This document shows, piece by piece, positions 1-10,764 of a DNA stretch of 64,000 nucleotides; position 1 is the stretch's first letter, and each line of letters starts with the position of its first letter. The position numbers and the translations under genes were made by a program. Source of the DNA: Amorphophallus konjac (taxonomy: Eukaryota; Streptophyta; Magnoliopsida; Alismatales; Araceae); the NCBI GenBank assembly GCA_022559845.1, contig CM040126.1, forward strand, positions 138,578,064 to 138,642,063. Reading direction: 5' to 3'. The notes under the pieces are model-generated. The model did no database searches. It was given only the letters and a program-made list of their open reading frames with translations, and had not been told where the DNA came from.

Positions 1-1
1 C

Positions 2-2434
2 CAGTTTATCGTCGTCTTCATTGATGATATCTTGATATATTCCAATATAAAGGAGGAACATGAAGAACATTTGAAAATAGCTTTGCAAACACTTAAAGAA
101 CATAAACTCTATGCCAAGCTAAATAAATGTGAATTCTGACTCAAGGAAGTTTCATTCCTAGGCCACATTATTTCAAAAGAAGGTATTGCGGTGGATCCTT
201 CTAAAGTAGAAGCTGTCAAGAATTGGAGCCGGCCAATGACCATATCAGAAGTACGAAGTTTTCTGGGTCTAGTTAGTTATTATAAAAGATTCATTAAAGA
301 TTTTTCAAATATTGCAGTTCTTTTAACTAGACTCATGAGAAAAGAAAATCTTTTTGTCTGGTCAAAGGAATGTGAGAAGAGTTTCCAAACTCTTAAAAAT
401 CATCTTACTACAGCTCCTATTCTAACACTACCGATGGATGGTGGTGGATTCGAAGTATATATGGATGCATCAGGTATTGGCTTAGGGTGTGTCCTCATGC
501 AAAATGGAAAAGTAATCCGTTATTCTTCAAGACAATTGAAACGTCACGAGGAAAACTATCCTGTGCATGATTTGGAATTAGCAGCTGTCATTTTCACCTT
601 GAAAATTTGGCGTCATTATCTATATGGAGAAAAGTTTACGGTCTACTCGGACAACAAAAGCTTGAAGTACTTATTTTCTCAAAAAGAGCTAAATATGAGG
701 CAGAGAAGATGGTTACAATATCTCAAAGACTTTGATTTTGCTATTCAATATCATCCTGGCAAGGCTAATGCTGTAGCAGATGCACTCAGCAGAAAACTAA
801 TGGGTATGCTATCAAGTCTTATGATTAGTATGACTAATCTTATTCCTCAATTTGCTCAGTTGAACTTAGATATTGACAGGAAGGAAGAAGATTACTTCAT
901 GGCTAATATCCGAGCTCAACCTACCTTAATAGAGGATCTAGTCAAGTTGCAAAATGATGATCTCGTGTTACTAGAAATTAAAGCTAATATTGAACAACGG
1001 CCGGATTTCTCTATTACGGAGGATGGAAGATTGCTATTCAAGGGCCGAGTGTGTGTACCGGATCATGAAGATACGAAGAAATTGATCCTAGAAGAAGCAC
1101 ATAATTCCAAGTACACCATTCATCCAGGTGGTACAAAAATATATCAAGATCTTAACAGAAATTTCTGGTGGCCCAACATGAAGAGAGAAATAGCTGATTT
1201 CGTGTCTCGCTGTCTCACTTGTCAACAAGTAAAGGCCGAGCATTTTAGACCCGCAGGTAAACTGCATCCCTTGAATATTCCCGAATGGAAATGGGAGAGT
1301 ATAGGAATTGATTTTATTCTGGGATTACCTAAGACAAGAGGTGGACACGATGGTATATGGGTAATCATAGACCGATTAACTAAATCTCCACATTTCATAC
1401 CAATCAAAAGTCGATGGTCTGTGGATATCCTGGCAGCATTATACATAAGAGAGATTGTTAAATTACATGGTGTCCCAGTCACTATTATATCTGATAGAGA
1501 TCCTCGATTTACATCACAGTTCTGGAAGGGTCTACAACATTCACTAGGGACTAGATTGAATTTTAGCACAGCCTTTCATCCATAAACTGATGGTCAGACA
1601 GAAAGAACAAATCAGGTGGTAGAAGACATGCTCAGGGCTTGCGTAATTGATTTTGGAGGTAGTTGGCATGATCACTTGCCTCTGGTAGAATTTGCATATA
1701 ACAACAGTTATCAGGCCAGCATACAAATGGCACCTTTTGAAGCTCTATATGGAAAAAGTTGTCGATCACCAATATGTTGGAATGAAATAGGGGAAAAGCA
1801 ATTTCTAGGCCCTGATATTATCAGAGATTCTACAGAAAAGATCAAGCTTATTCAAGAGAGAATAAAGATGGCACAAGATAGGCAAAGGTCTTATGCTGAT
1901 AATCGAAGACGCGACTTGGAATTTCAAGTAGGAGACCATGTGTATCTCAAGGTTTCTCGAGGCCGTGGTATTCAGAGATTTGGCATTAAGGGCAAACTAA
2001 CTCCAAGGTTCATTGACCCGTTTGAAATTCTTGAAAGGGTCGGTGAAGTGGCTTTTAGACTGGCTTTACCTCCACAATTAGCAGGAGTTCATGACGTATT
2101 TCACGTCTCTATGCTGAAGAAGTATGTATATGATCCTGACCATATTATCACTTATGACAATCTAGAGATTCAGAAGGATATGACGTACGAGCAAACGCCA
2201 ATAAAGATTCTGGAACGAGAAGTGCGTCAACTAAGAAATAAAGTTATTCCTATGGTCAAGATTCAATGGAAGAAAACATGGCAATATGAAGCAACATGGG
2301 AAACCGAAGCAGCCATGAGGAAAAGATTCCTAGAATTATTCAACTGTAAGTACACTCTCCATAATCCATGTATTGAATTTGGGGACCAAATTCTTCTAAG
2401 TGGGGGAGGGTGTAGTGCCCCAGAATTTATGTAA
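2..2434 (+). pseudogene. pol: G1 pol: RT C-terminus, RNase H, integrase, chromodomain-like tail (two nonsense codons)
   Basis: One frame runs from base 2 to the stop at 2432-2434. It begins in the RT palm with the FIDD form of the catalytic YxDD box (about 23-34). RNase H follows (about 461-790), with Asp in MDASG, Glu in DLELAA, Asp in SDNKS and Asp in VADAL. The integrase has an HHCC zinc finger (about 1090-1240; ...RCLTCQ) and a D,D,E core ([16 protein letters not shown]). The end (about 2180-2345) resembles a chromodomain, which in chromoviruses directs integration through histone marks. Two in-frame stops break it: TGA at 137-139 where Trp is expected, and TAA at 1583-1585 where Gln is expected in the HPQTDG motif. 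Both are single C-to-T or G-to-A changes. The frame overlaps the first bases of the LTR, which is common in this group. Confidence 0.93.
2398..2410 (+). promoter_or_regulatory. G1 polypurine tract
   Basis: The run AAGTGGGGGAGGG lies directly against the LTR start TGTAGTGCC. It is the expected primer for plus-strand DNA synthesis. Confidence 0.85.
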
Positions 2435-2948
2435 TAATTTCTGGATTATTTATAGAATTTTTTTGGAATTTATAAGGATTAAATAGATTTATAAATGGAT
2501 TATGGGATTAATAAGTCATTATAAGGCCCAATTGTGTCAAATAATTAACCTAGCCTATTTAAATAAGATCAGAAGGTCTAAAGACCAAGCCCATTAAGTT
2601 TGGCCCATATTCTAGAAGGTTATTTAGCCTATTCACGTATTTTAAGAATAAATACTATTTTATAGTTAATTATATTAGATAAATGAATAAAATAGTTTTA
2701 TTAATTTGAAATTCTGCACACGTGGGATGTAATAGTCTATCGTACGACCGCCACATGCATGTAACGCACCTAGACTGATGCGTTACACCCTGACAGTTCC
2801 GTGAATGATAGAGTGAGTAAAAAGATTAGAACTTTGGGATCCAATCTGCAAGAGATCGACTTGGGAGAGTTTATAACATTACTAAAGACTCTTAGGGATT
2901 AGGTTCTGGCAATTAAGGACTCTAGAATCAATCTAATCTTCAAAACCC

Positions 2949-2956
2949 TATAAATA
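2949..2956 (+). promoter_or_regulatory. TATA box of the G1 LTR
   Basis: TATAAATA in the context CCCTATAAATAGGACC, the usual form of a plant LTR promoter. Confidence 0.7.
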
Positions 2957-3694
2957 GGACCTAGTTCTGAACTGAGCGACCCTTACTTTTGGCTCGTAAA
3001 GAATCAAGGTAAGGAGATAGAATTTCGGTAAGTTCTTTAGAAGATTTTGTTTAATATACTTTAGACTAATAGTCCTCTAAATTTCATATTAGGATATCAA
3101 GCAACCAAGGAGATTGAAGCTTCCAAAGTTACTGGTTCGACCATAGTAACTCAGGATTCAGAGCAAAGGACCCCTTAAGATCAAGAGATTAGAACGTCTA
3201 AACGAGGTAATTAGAGCTCAATCCTTTAGAATTTTTTGTTCACCTTAGTTTCATCTTCTTACCCTCAAAATTTCACATCTTTAGGACAAGAGGTTGGAAA
3301 GATAGAGCAGCAGGAAGTTGCTGGAAAATCGCTGGAAAAGGAGAGCTAGGGCTCGATTTTCAGGTTCAAGTTAGAAGCTTAAAGCCTAGTTAAGAGGTAG
3401 GTTATCTCATGATTGGTAAAAATATCTTGTTAGGGATAAAAGCCCTCTGATTGTGCTTGATTTCATGCATTATAGATTATGAATTTCATGTTTTAGTGGG
3501 TTCATGCATATATACATATCCTTAGCCATAATTAAAGATCAAAGATATTATCTTGTCAATTCACTGCAACCTATGCATCTAGATGACCTTTACTTCATTT
3601 TGTCATGATTGAAGTAGTTAAATCTTTTTCAAACATGACATGGTTTTAAATCATAGTCGTTTAAATTCTTTATACTGTTACCAGGGACTCTAAC

Positions 3695-4556
3695 GCATCA
3701 TACTTAGACCGTCACAAACTGTAACGGCCTTACGATAAGCCGTCACACCCTCTGTTGCATTTTAATTACTTTGTTGTCTCTGACGCACCATAACAGGAGC
3801 GTTACACTATTGTAATGGCCCCTCGATAAACCGTCACAATCACTGTAACGTGCTCTTGGTAGACCGTCAGAGCCCTGTGTTCTGTCAGCCCGAGGCAGAA
3901 TGGTAACCAGTTAAGTTTACTTATAAATAAGCTTAGATAGCTAAGTTCGGACCTGTTATCATGACTTTAAGTTTAATTACTGATTCATAATATAAATTGC
4001 ATGATTAAGGTATCTTAAGTTATTTTAAGTTATGTTAATTTCATGTGCCAAAATTCTATAGTTTTGTATCTAAATCATGATTTTCCAAGGATGTATTGAC
4101 GGAGTTTTATCATGATTTCCTATTGTTACACATCCTCTCTATCAATAGAGTCATTTCTCTAAGTGCATGGCATATATTCAGGTATATGTCCATTAGTTCA
4201 TACTTTGCACTATTGGAATATTATTCTTGGACATGAGGACCTCTCTATTGGATATTCCTTCTAATGGACTAGGAAATCTTGTTGCAAGGCCTCCGTAGTT
4301 CTCTGCGAGCCTGGGATTCCCACTAGGACGTCGAGTTGGTTGTACCATTAAAACCCAATTGATTAGATTACACTATCGATGTTCTAGTTATCAGTAGTGT
4401 AACTGATCTATATTGGATCGGCAGGCACATGTAACGGCCCAATATGGGACCGTCACATTCAACGGAGTCCGATTTCTTGGTTCTGGATTCAGACTAATGT
4501 AACGGCCCAATACTGGAGCGTCACGTTATGTAACGGCCCAGTACAAGACCGTCACA
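3695..4556 (+). repeat. Dispersed hairpin motifs in the G1 LTR (GTAACGGCCC...GACCGTCAC)
   Basis: About eight imperfect inverted repeats of 25-30 bp share the arms GTAACGG and CCGTCAC and have different loops. Examples lie near 3720-3748, 3813-3838, 4431-4458, 4498-4524 and 4528-4555. Related arms also occur near 2735-2790. They sit in the transcribed part of the LTR. Their role is unknown. Confidence 0.75.
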
Positions 4557-5718
4557 AGGCTTAAATATGTTAACCTAAGGTTTGACCCAAGGGCTGATAT
4601 TCTTAGGTTTCTAAATGGACTATTGATGATCTAGAACTTATCATATTGATCAAGAAACCTAATATAATGAATGCAAAATAAAGAATGTACCGTTATACTG
4701 CCGATTTATTTTCATAAGTATAACATAGTATAAGTCATTCTTGATTTCTCATGATTCTTATTAAAGCATTCATTCATTGAATTATTATTATCAAGAGCTT
4801 GTTGGAATTGTACATTGTTGGCCATACTTTATTGTTACATGTGTGGAAGAAGCTTGATTTATACTTGAAGATGTGATCGAGCACTGATTGTGTTCAAGGG
4901 CTCTATGCTAGTCCCCTCGGCTGATTGTCGGAAACATACTATTATAAATCATGGGGTATGATGCTACTGGCGTCGCATTACGCTGGGAGTACTTTCTTTA
5001 TAAATAAGTGAAAATCCACAACACGATACAGCATGATTGATATTTATACATGACTTTCTTGATATTCCACAGAAATTCATGAAGTACTTGCTCATAAGCA
5101 AAAGATACTGGAGTGATTATTATGTGGCTTGCTAGTACATTCTCGTTACATTCTTGTTCATGAAAGGCCATATCATGTTCTTATAACATTCTTACTAGTT
5201 CATACTTGCTCTCATTCTATCTTACATACTTTGGTTTAATCACATGATTGATCGCATTCGCATGATTTTACCTTATTCCTCTAGAGTAAAAATGTTAATT
5301 ACTTTAAGATGCCTTCATGTTGATGCGAAGATACCTACTGGGCAAGTGTGCTCATTACCTATTTCCATTCTTTTTCAGGAAATGGAAGTGAGTCGGGTTC
5401 AGATTCAGAATGTTTAAGTAGCAGATCCGAGAGTGAATAAAGAATGAGGGAGGACTTAGGAAGTTTACATTGTTAGATCGAGTCTATGTAATTTCTTATT
5501 TCTTGAGTCTAGCATGATGGAAGTTGAACTAGTGGTTGCATTCGAATATTGGATTTGATTATTAATGAAAGTTGAAGTTGAGTAAATATTGTGCGATTGT
5601 ATTCTTATGTGTGATTGTCTTGCGCTCTGATCATTCTTGCTTGTAAGAGGCTTACCATGGCGGCTGTTCACGTTCCTCGAGCGAGTCTTCCACTGTAATA
5701 AAGGCTTGGGGCGTGACA

Positions 5719-6415
5719 ACTGCTAACTCTGTTCTTAAAAGAGAAGCATGAAGGTTAGTCACACTGAGTAACCAGGGATTCTGACATCTGATAAACGTGA
5801 TTCCTTGCGTCAAAAAGTGTTGAATAAACTAGACTGCTCAAATTTGAAAAAAAATTGAATGAAAATAAAAATGGTTGACTCTGGATCTATCAGTTGTCCA
5901 AAACTGTTTATTTTCAATATATGTCAGAGTTTCTTCAAGATATGTAATCTGAAAACTTTGTGTAATGGTAAAACAAATGGGCTGGGCATGTCTCTTTAAA
6001 TGAATATTCTTTTTCTACTGCATATGCATTATAAGTGAAGTTAAGGCTGATTGCGTCCTTGATTTAAATTTTATAAACTCTAAACTAGTATATTTTATAA
6101 GAGTTTCGAAAGTTAACTCTTAAGGAAGGGTAGTTTGGTAATTTACCCTATCATATTGGTAAATAAAATGGACTTTGAGTTTTTGACTATCTCTCACTTT
6201 TGAGTTTTTACCGTCTCCTTTTCTCAACCTCGACTAAGTCTTCACTGCCTCAGTGCATCATCATCTTTCCTCTCGCACCGGAACCTTTCCCACTTCATCG
6301 TTGGCAAGTTCCAGTCATATACGTACACTCGTCCATCTCTGTTCATCTTAACATCTCCACTTAGCTCATGCCCTACCATTCCTGAGCTTTCTTTCCTAGG
6401 TCTACCACCTCTACT
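5719..6415 (+). other. S1 spacer upstream of the env-like ORF
   Basis: Non-coding. The first ~170 bases (GCTAACTCTGTTCT..., CACACTGAGTAACC...) resemble S4 at about 59877-60040, including a motif around AAAGTGTTGA. This links the two elements as one lineage. I see no gene in the rest. Confidence 0.6.
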
Positions 6416-8569
6416 ATGTCTCCGCCTTCCACTCGTGGCAAAGGGAAGCAGCAGGTACCAGACAAACATTCTTCAGAAGGTGCTTCCGTATCCAGGGAGC
6501 CTTGGTCCAAGCGCTTGCATGACACGAATGTGTATGTTACCCATTCACTGTCACCGCAGAAAAGAAAGTCTACCAAGCGAAAAGACCATGCCGCTGAGTC
6601 TTCGAGCAAAAGGAGAAAGATCACCCAGAAAACAAGAAAGGAAAGTCCAACTAGAGAAGAGGGAGAGCAATCTGTAGCAGACTCAGGTGATCATGTCCGA
6701 ATTCTGTTCCCTAGATATGTAGACATTCATGATCACGAACTATTTGAGGGATTTCCTGAGCTGATGGAAATGATAGTTTTCCAAGGATGGAAGAAGTTCG
6801 TTAGTAAGCACAGAGTCTATTATCCTAGGCTGGTGACCCAATTCTATGAAAATTTGAAACATGATGCCAACATTCCCAAGTTATGGACCATTGTTAAGAG
6901 AATTGAAATTGATTTCAACAAGCGCTTGCTGCACAAATCACTTAAAATTCCAGAGGATGGTGTTGAGGAACATAAGTTCAATTACAATGCACCTGAAGCA
7001 TATTCCATCATGACTGGTTTACCCAGTAACCTTGAGGATATCAAACAGACATATCTTACAAGTTTCAACACCAACAAGTTTCCACCCCTACAGAGGCTAC
7101 TTCATCATATCTTTACAACTATCATAACCCCACAAGGTGGTGGGAGGGGTAGACTAACTGAAACCCAGAGATTTCTTTTTTACTGTATGTTCAAGAACAT
7201 CAAGGTCTGCTTGCCTGACCTGATGATTCAGATAATTGGATTTTTCAGAAATACTGGCAGACACTTACCATATGTAGCTCAGTTGATTGTAGTATTTAAA
7301 AGGAAGAAGATTCCTTTTGATAATGAGAAATATAAGGAGATTCCCATGTCTAATGTGTACACAATGAATTTCGTTGAAAAATTTATGAAATTCAAAAAGA
7401 TAGGAGGGAGAATTCAGAGGCTAGTACCTAAAACCCATGCACCTCAATTTATTAAACCTCAAGAACAAGAGCCAGAATAGCAACAGCAGCCAGAGCAGTA
7501 GTAACCATAATAGCAGGATCAAAATTTTGGTCAGCAAAATGAAGAACCTGAGATTCAGCATGCAGCTTTTGAGGGTGCAGTACAGATTGAGGCACCTCGC
7601 CCTTCTCTGGCACACCAACAGTAGCTAGGTGCCCGAACAAGTGTTTCACCTCAAGCATCTTTTGAACATCAAGAACAGCATAATCCTCCTGAGGTTCAAA
7701 TGGCAGCACCTAACCCTCAACCTTCTCGAGCATCCACCTCGTCTGCTCAAGAGACGGGCACGCTTTATCGGTTCATGACAACACAATTTGGGCTATTACA
7801 TTCTGCTATGAAAGAACATTCCAATTTCTATGAGCATCGGATGATTCAGTTGAAAATGGAAGTCAACTCCGGCATGAAGGAATTGTTAAACAACTTTGAG
7901 CAGCAATTAACTCACCTACAGATGGAGATGAATAGCAGAATTACTGCAATCCAGAGAGACAATAAGCAGTCTGACATAAACTTCAACATATTGGTTCGAG
8001 ATATAGGAGTCCTAACACTTGCTGGAAATCAGATTGGAAGGATGAGTGACAGATTTAATAGTCACAATGACAAATTGACCACGACTGCAGAGTACTTCCA
8101 TGACACCAAGGCACATCATAATCGTCTTGCCAGAAATTATGCCCATATGACAGATATATTGCAGATGATCACAGACGATATAAAATATATGGTAAATGTG
8201 TTCAAGGACCACTACCCACAACCGACTCCTAAAGATCAAGAAGATGGGTGGTATCCTGATGCATATCCAGCATCATCTTCTCAGATTCCTGTTCATGCAT
8301 CTCAGCATAATGCACAGCTCATTCATATAGTAGATATGATCCGTACCCAAACAACTGTGCTAAGTGCTAAGATGGATCTGTTTCATGAAGCACTGCTTGA
8401 GCGTCATTTCTCCACTAACCGTAATCTCAGATCAGTTCCTCAGAGGATCAATCAAAATGTTGAAGAATTAAGGGCTTCAATTCAGAATGTTGCACTTATT
8501 CAACATGCTCCTACAACTCAAGATGTGTCTACTCAGACCAATGACACATATGGGATAGAAAATCAATAG
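6416..8569 (+). pseudogene. S1 env-like ORF (Sirevirus extra ORF), six nonsense codons
   Basis: One reading frame of 718 codons starts at ATG 6416 (MSPPSTRGK) and ends at 8567-8569. The N-terminal ~70 residues are basic and low-complexity, with runs such as KRKSTKRK and SSKRRK that could be nuclear signals. Residues ~100-345 form a globular domain with the pattern of the putative plant transposon protein domain found in the extra ORF of Sireviruses (GWKKFVSKH..YYPRLV; TPQGGGRGRLTE). A Gln-rich stretch follows, then a helical C-terminal part rich in Glu, Gln and Met that looks coiled-coil. I see no signal peptide or membrane segment, so the name env-like is positional only. Five stops cluster in the Gln tract (7478-7520) and a sixth lies near 7623; each is TAG or TAA where CAG or CAA is expected. 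Confidence 0.82.
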
Positions 8570-8787
8570 AGTCTAGGTTACTACATTGTCATGCATAGTC
8601 ATGCATAGCATTTTGTATATAAAATTTTTGCTTTGTTTTGTCGTTGTGCTGATTGAACAAACTGTTTTTGTTTGTTCATCAAATGAATGAAAATGAGTTT
8701 TCATTTTATGAGTGTTCACTTTCTGGTTGATGTTTGGAAGTGTTAAAATTAGAATGGATGTTCTAATGACACATAGTTGCCATCATC

Positions 8788-8801
8788 AAAAAGGGGGATA
8801 T
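8788..8801 (+). promoter_or_regulatory. S1 polypurine tract
   Basis: AAAAAGGGGGATAT immediately precedes the LTR start TGTTGGATC. The upstream GCCATCATC is shared with the S4 PPT region. Confidence 0.85.
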
Positions 8802-8914
8802 TGTTGGATCTCTGATTTTGATGATGACAGCTATGAATCATGATGTAATGATATGAACTCAGAATCTTAAACATATTGAACTGGTGTCACATTCATGGTA
8901 CTGATGTAGACAGA

Positions 8915-9375
8915 TCGACGCATCAAGTGGTGCATCGATGCAGCACAGTATGACAAAGCATCAGCACAAGACATCAGGTCAGAGCAGGACCACCACTGCC
9001 TCGAGGCAATGATGCCCAATCAAGCTACTTCCAGATTTCTGCATCGATACAACAGAGAACTTCCTCGACGCAGTGATGCTCAAAGAAACCAACTCCAAAG
9101 CCCTGCCTCGACGTAGCAGAATACTACCTTAATGCATCAAGTTCAAATCTGGTTTGCAAAAGAACATCGCCTCGATGCATCAAGAAGCTGCCTCGACGCA
9201 CCAAGTCAAAATCCAGCAGTCGAAGCTCTTCTGTCCAATAGGCTCTACCTTCACACTACACCGACACATCTAAGAAATGCCTCAATGCACTCGGCTTGAA
9301 CCAGCATTTGGAAGCCTGCAACATCGAAGCATCAATGAGCTGCCTCGACCTATCTTCCTAGCACATCGAAGCATT
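8915..9375 (+). repeat. S1 U3 array of CTCGACGCA / ATCGATGCA units
   Basis: About 15 irregularly spaced copies of a short motif of the form TCGAYGCA, for example near 8916, 8932, 9000, 9062, 9107, 9171 and 9192. Some sit in palindromes such as TGCATCGATGCA. They lie upstream of the TATA box. Confidence 0.75.
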
Positions 9376-9574
9376 AAGCATTCCAGCAAAGCACATGAGC
9401 AACTTAAAGGAATCAGGAGTTTTCAAACTCCAGTGAATCACTTACATTCCCAGGCCACGTGGCAATCTCTAAAGTAGAATTCTGAAGAAGAATATTCAGA
9501 AATGACACCTGGACCAATGAAGCTCCAGATCTGAAGATCATCCTCTTTCAGAAATTACCAAACAATGTCCCATG

Positions 9575-9580
9575 TATATA
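9575..9580 (+). promoter_or_regulatory. Probable TATA element of the S1 LTR
   Basis: TATATA in CATGTATATATGCCG lies between the two repeat arrays, where the S4 TATAAAA lies. Confidence 0.55.
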
Positions 9581-9934
9581 TGCCGCTTCCGTCTTCAAAG
9601 TGAAGATGAGAAGAACGGGGAAGAAAGAGGAGAATCAGTACAGCTGCGAAGAAAGCCTGCCTGTGAGAATAACCAGATAGAATATCTGTGAGAGAAGAAG
9701 AGAAAGAGAAAGATTGAGAGATTCCAAATCTAAAGTCTATTCCGTGAGATTGAATATAACCAGAGCTGGAGAGATTGAGGATCAGTTCGTCCATTGGCTT
9801 CTGGATCAAATCCAAGCCAATTTGCTCATTCGGAGCTACATTGTTTCTAGCTGTTTCCATTGTCTTTTCTTTTTGCTTCTCATTTGATTGTTTCCCATTT
9901 TTCTTTATGTTCTTCTGATACCCTGTTTGGGGAT

Positions 9935-10185
9935 CAGTTCCCTTCTGAGTGATCATAAGAAGGGAGAGTGTATCTCCAGGCTCCCTCTGTGCAGTCAGAG
10001 GAAGGGAGACTTGGTCTCCAGGCGTTCCCTCTGAGTTTATCAGAGGAAGGGGGATTTGTTCTCCGGGTTCCCTCTGTGGTTCAGAGGAAGAGAGGACTGG
10101 TCCTCTGGTTGTGGGCAACTGGGTGTTGCTCACATTTCCTTCTGAGATCTCAGAAGAAGGGAGGAGTGTGTTCCTCTGGGTCAAC
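9935..10185 (+). repeat. S1 R/U5 array of purine/pyrimidine stem-loops
   Basis: Four to five ~60-bp units combine TCCCTCTG with CAGAGGAAGGGA, giving short stem-loops downstream of the TATA box and therefore in the transcript. The ORFs seen here on both strands are by-products of the repeat. Confidence 0.75.
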
Positions 10186-10764
10186 CTATGTGCCAGCTCT
10201 TGTTTGTAGACTGAGTCTGCGTTCTTGCTGTATGCAAGGGAATCCTCACTTGGTTTGAGTGAGGGGTGGACGTAGGCAGGCTGGGTGTCTGGCCGAACCA
10301 CCTAAAAAATCTCATGTGCATCGTGTGTTTGCTTGTGTGGTTGATTCCTTTTCATCTACCACTTTCACAGGTTTGGCATGTGAGTTATTTCATCACTCAT
10401 TTTGATACAGTGTCAGGCGTTCGATAGTATATCTGTGTGAACCGCTCTCTGCTGCGTCTCAATTGGGTTCTTGCATGCTGTGTGGTTCACTGAGCTTGAC
10501 GCCATCTAGCTATTTGCATTAATGCATGCAGTGTAGTTGAGATCGTTGAGTGTTAAGCATTTAGGCTCTGTGCTGTGTGAATTGATTTAACCAGTGTGCT
10601 ATCTGCTAGGTGCCATTGAGCATTGTTTTGATCATCACTAGTTCGGTCAGTCTATTGCGTTAAGCTTCCGTTCCACTTCATCTTGGTGTGAATTTTTATT
10701 TAAGCAAAAAGTTTTTAAAGGATCTATTCATCCCCCCTTCTAGATGTTGTCTTGCCCTCTAACA

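Larger units (their letters stand above)
1..5718 (+). mobile_element. G1: 3' part of a Ty3/gypsy chromovirus-type LTR retrotransposon
   Basis: The RT tail, RNase H, integrase and chromodomain-like tail are followed by a purine tract and a long LTR that starts TGTAGTGCCCC and ends GGCGTGACA. The order RT-RNaseH-IN-chromodomain is the Ty3/gypsy chromovirus order, and the LTR length and style fit the Tekay/Del group. The 5' half lies left of the window. The right flank (5719 on) resembles the Sirevirus interior around 59877-60040, so G1 sits inside a Sirevirus (S1). Its target duplication cannot be checked because the left end is missing; the right copy would be ACTGC (5719-5723). Confidence 0.9.
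2411..5718 (+). repeat. G1 3' LTR (3308 bp)
   Basis: The LTR starts TGTAGTGCCCCAG next to the PPT and ends TTGGGGCGTGACA. A TATA box (TATAAATA, 2949-2956) sits 539 bp from the LTR start, so U3 is short and the transcribed part is unusually long. Short inverted repeats built on TAACGGCCC...GACCGTCAC are scattered through it. It also carries an ~80-bp block (4267-4347) that recurs in other gypsy elements here. No convincing ORF is present. Confidence 0.88.
5719..10764 (+). mobile_element. S1: Sirevirus-like Ty1/copia fragment (env-like ORF, PPT, 3' LTR)
   Basis: The pol-to-env-like spacer, a long env-like ORF, a PPT (AAAAAGGGGG) and an LTR starting TGTTGGATC and ending CTCTAACA lie in the order seen in Sireviruses (SIRE/Maximus). 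The part upstream of 5719 is displaced leftwards by the G1 insertion. The right flank is a chromovirus-type LTR (G2), so S1 inserted into G2. Confidence 0.85.
8802..10764 (+). repeat. S1 3' LTR (1963 bp)
   Basis: Starts TGTTGGATCTCTG after the PPT and ends GCCCTCTAACA. It contains a TATA element (TATATA, 9575-9580), a repeat array upstream of it, stem-loop repeats downstream, the conserved box CCGAACCACCT (10293-10303) and the C-rich ATTCATCCCCCCTTC near the end. These landmarks appear in the same order in the S4 LTRs. Confidence 0.85.

Noticed and set aside
6416..8569. A true viral envelope gene in S1
   Set aside because: No signal peptide, membrane span, cleavage site or glycosylation-rich ectodomain is visible; the domain matches the Sirevirus extra ORF, called env-like by position only.
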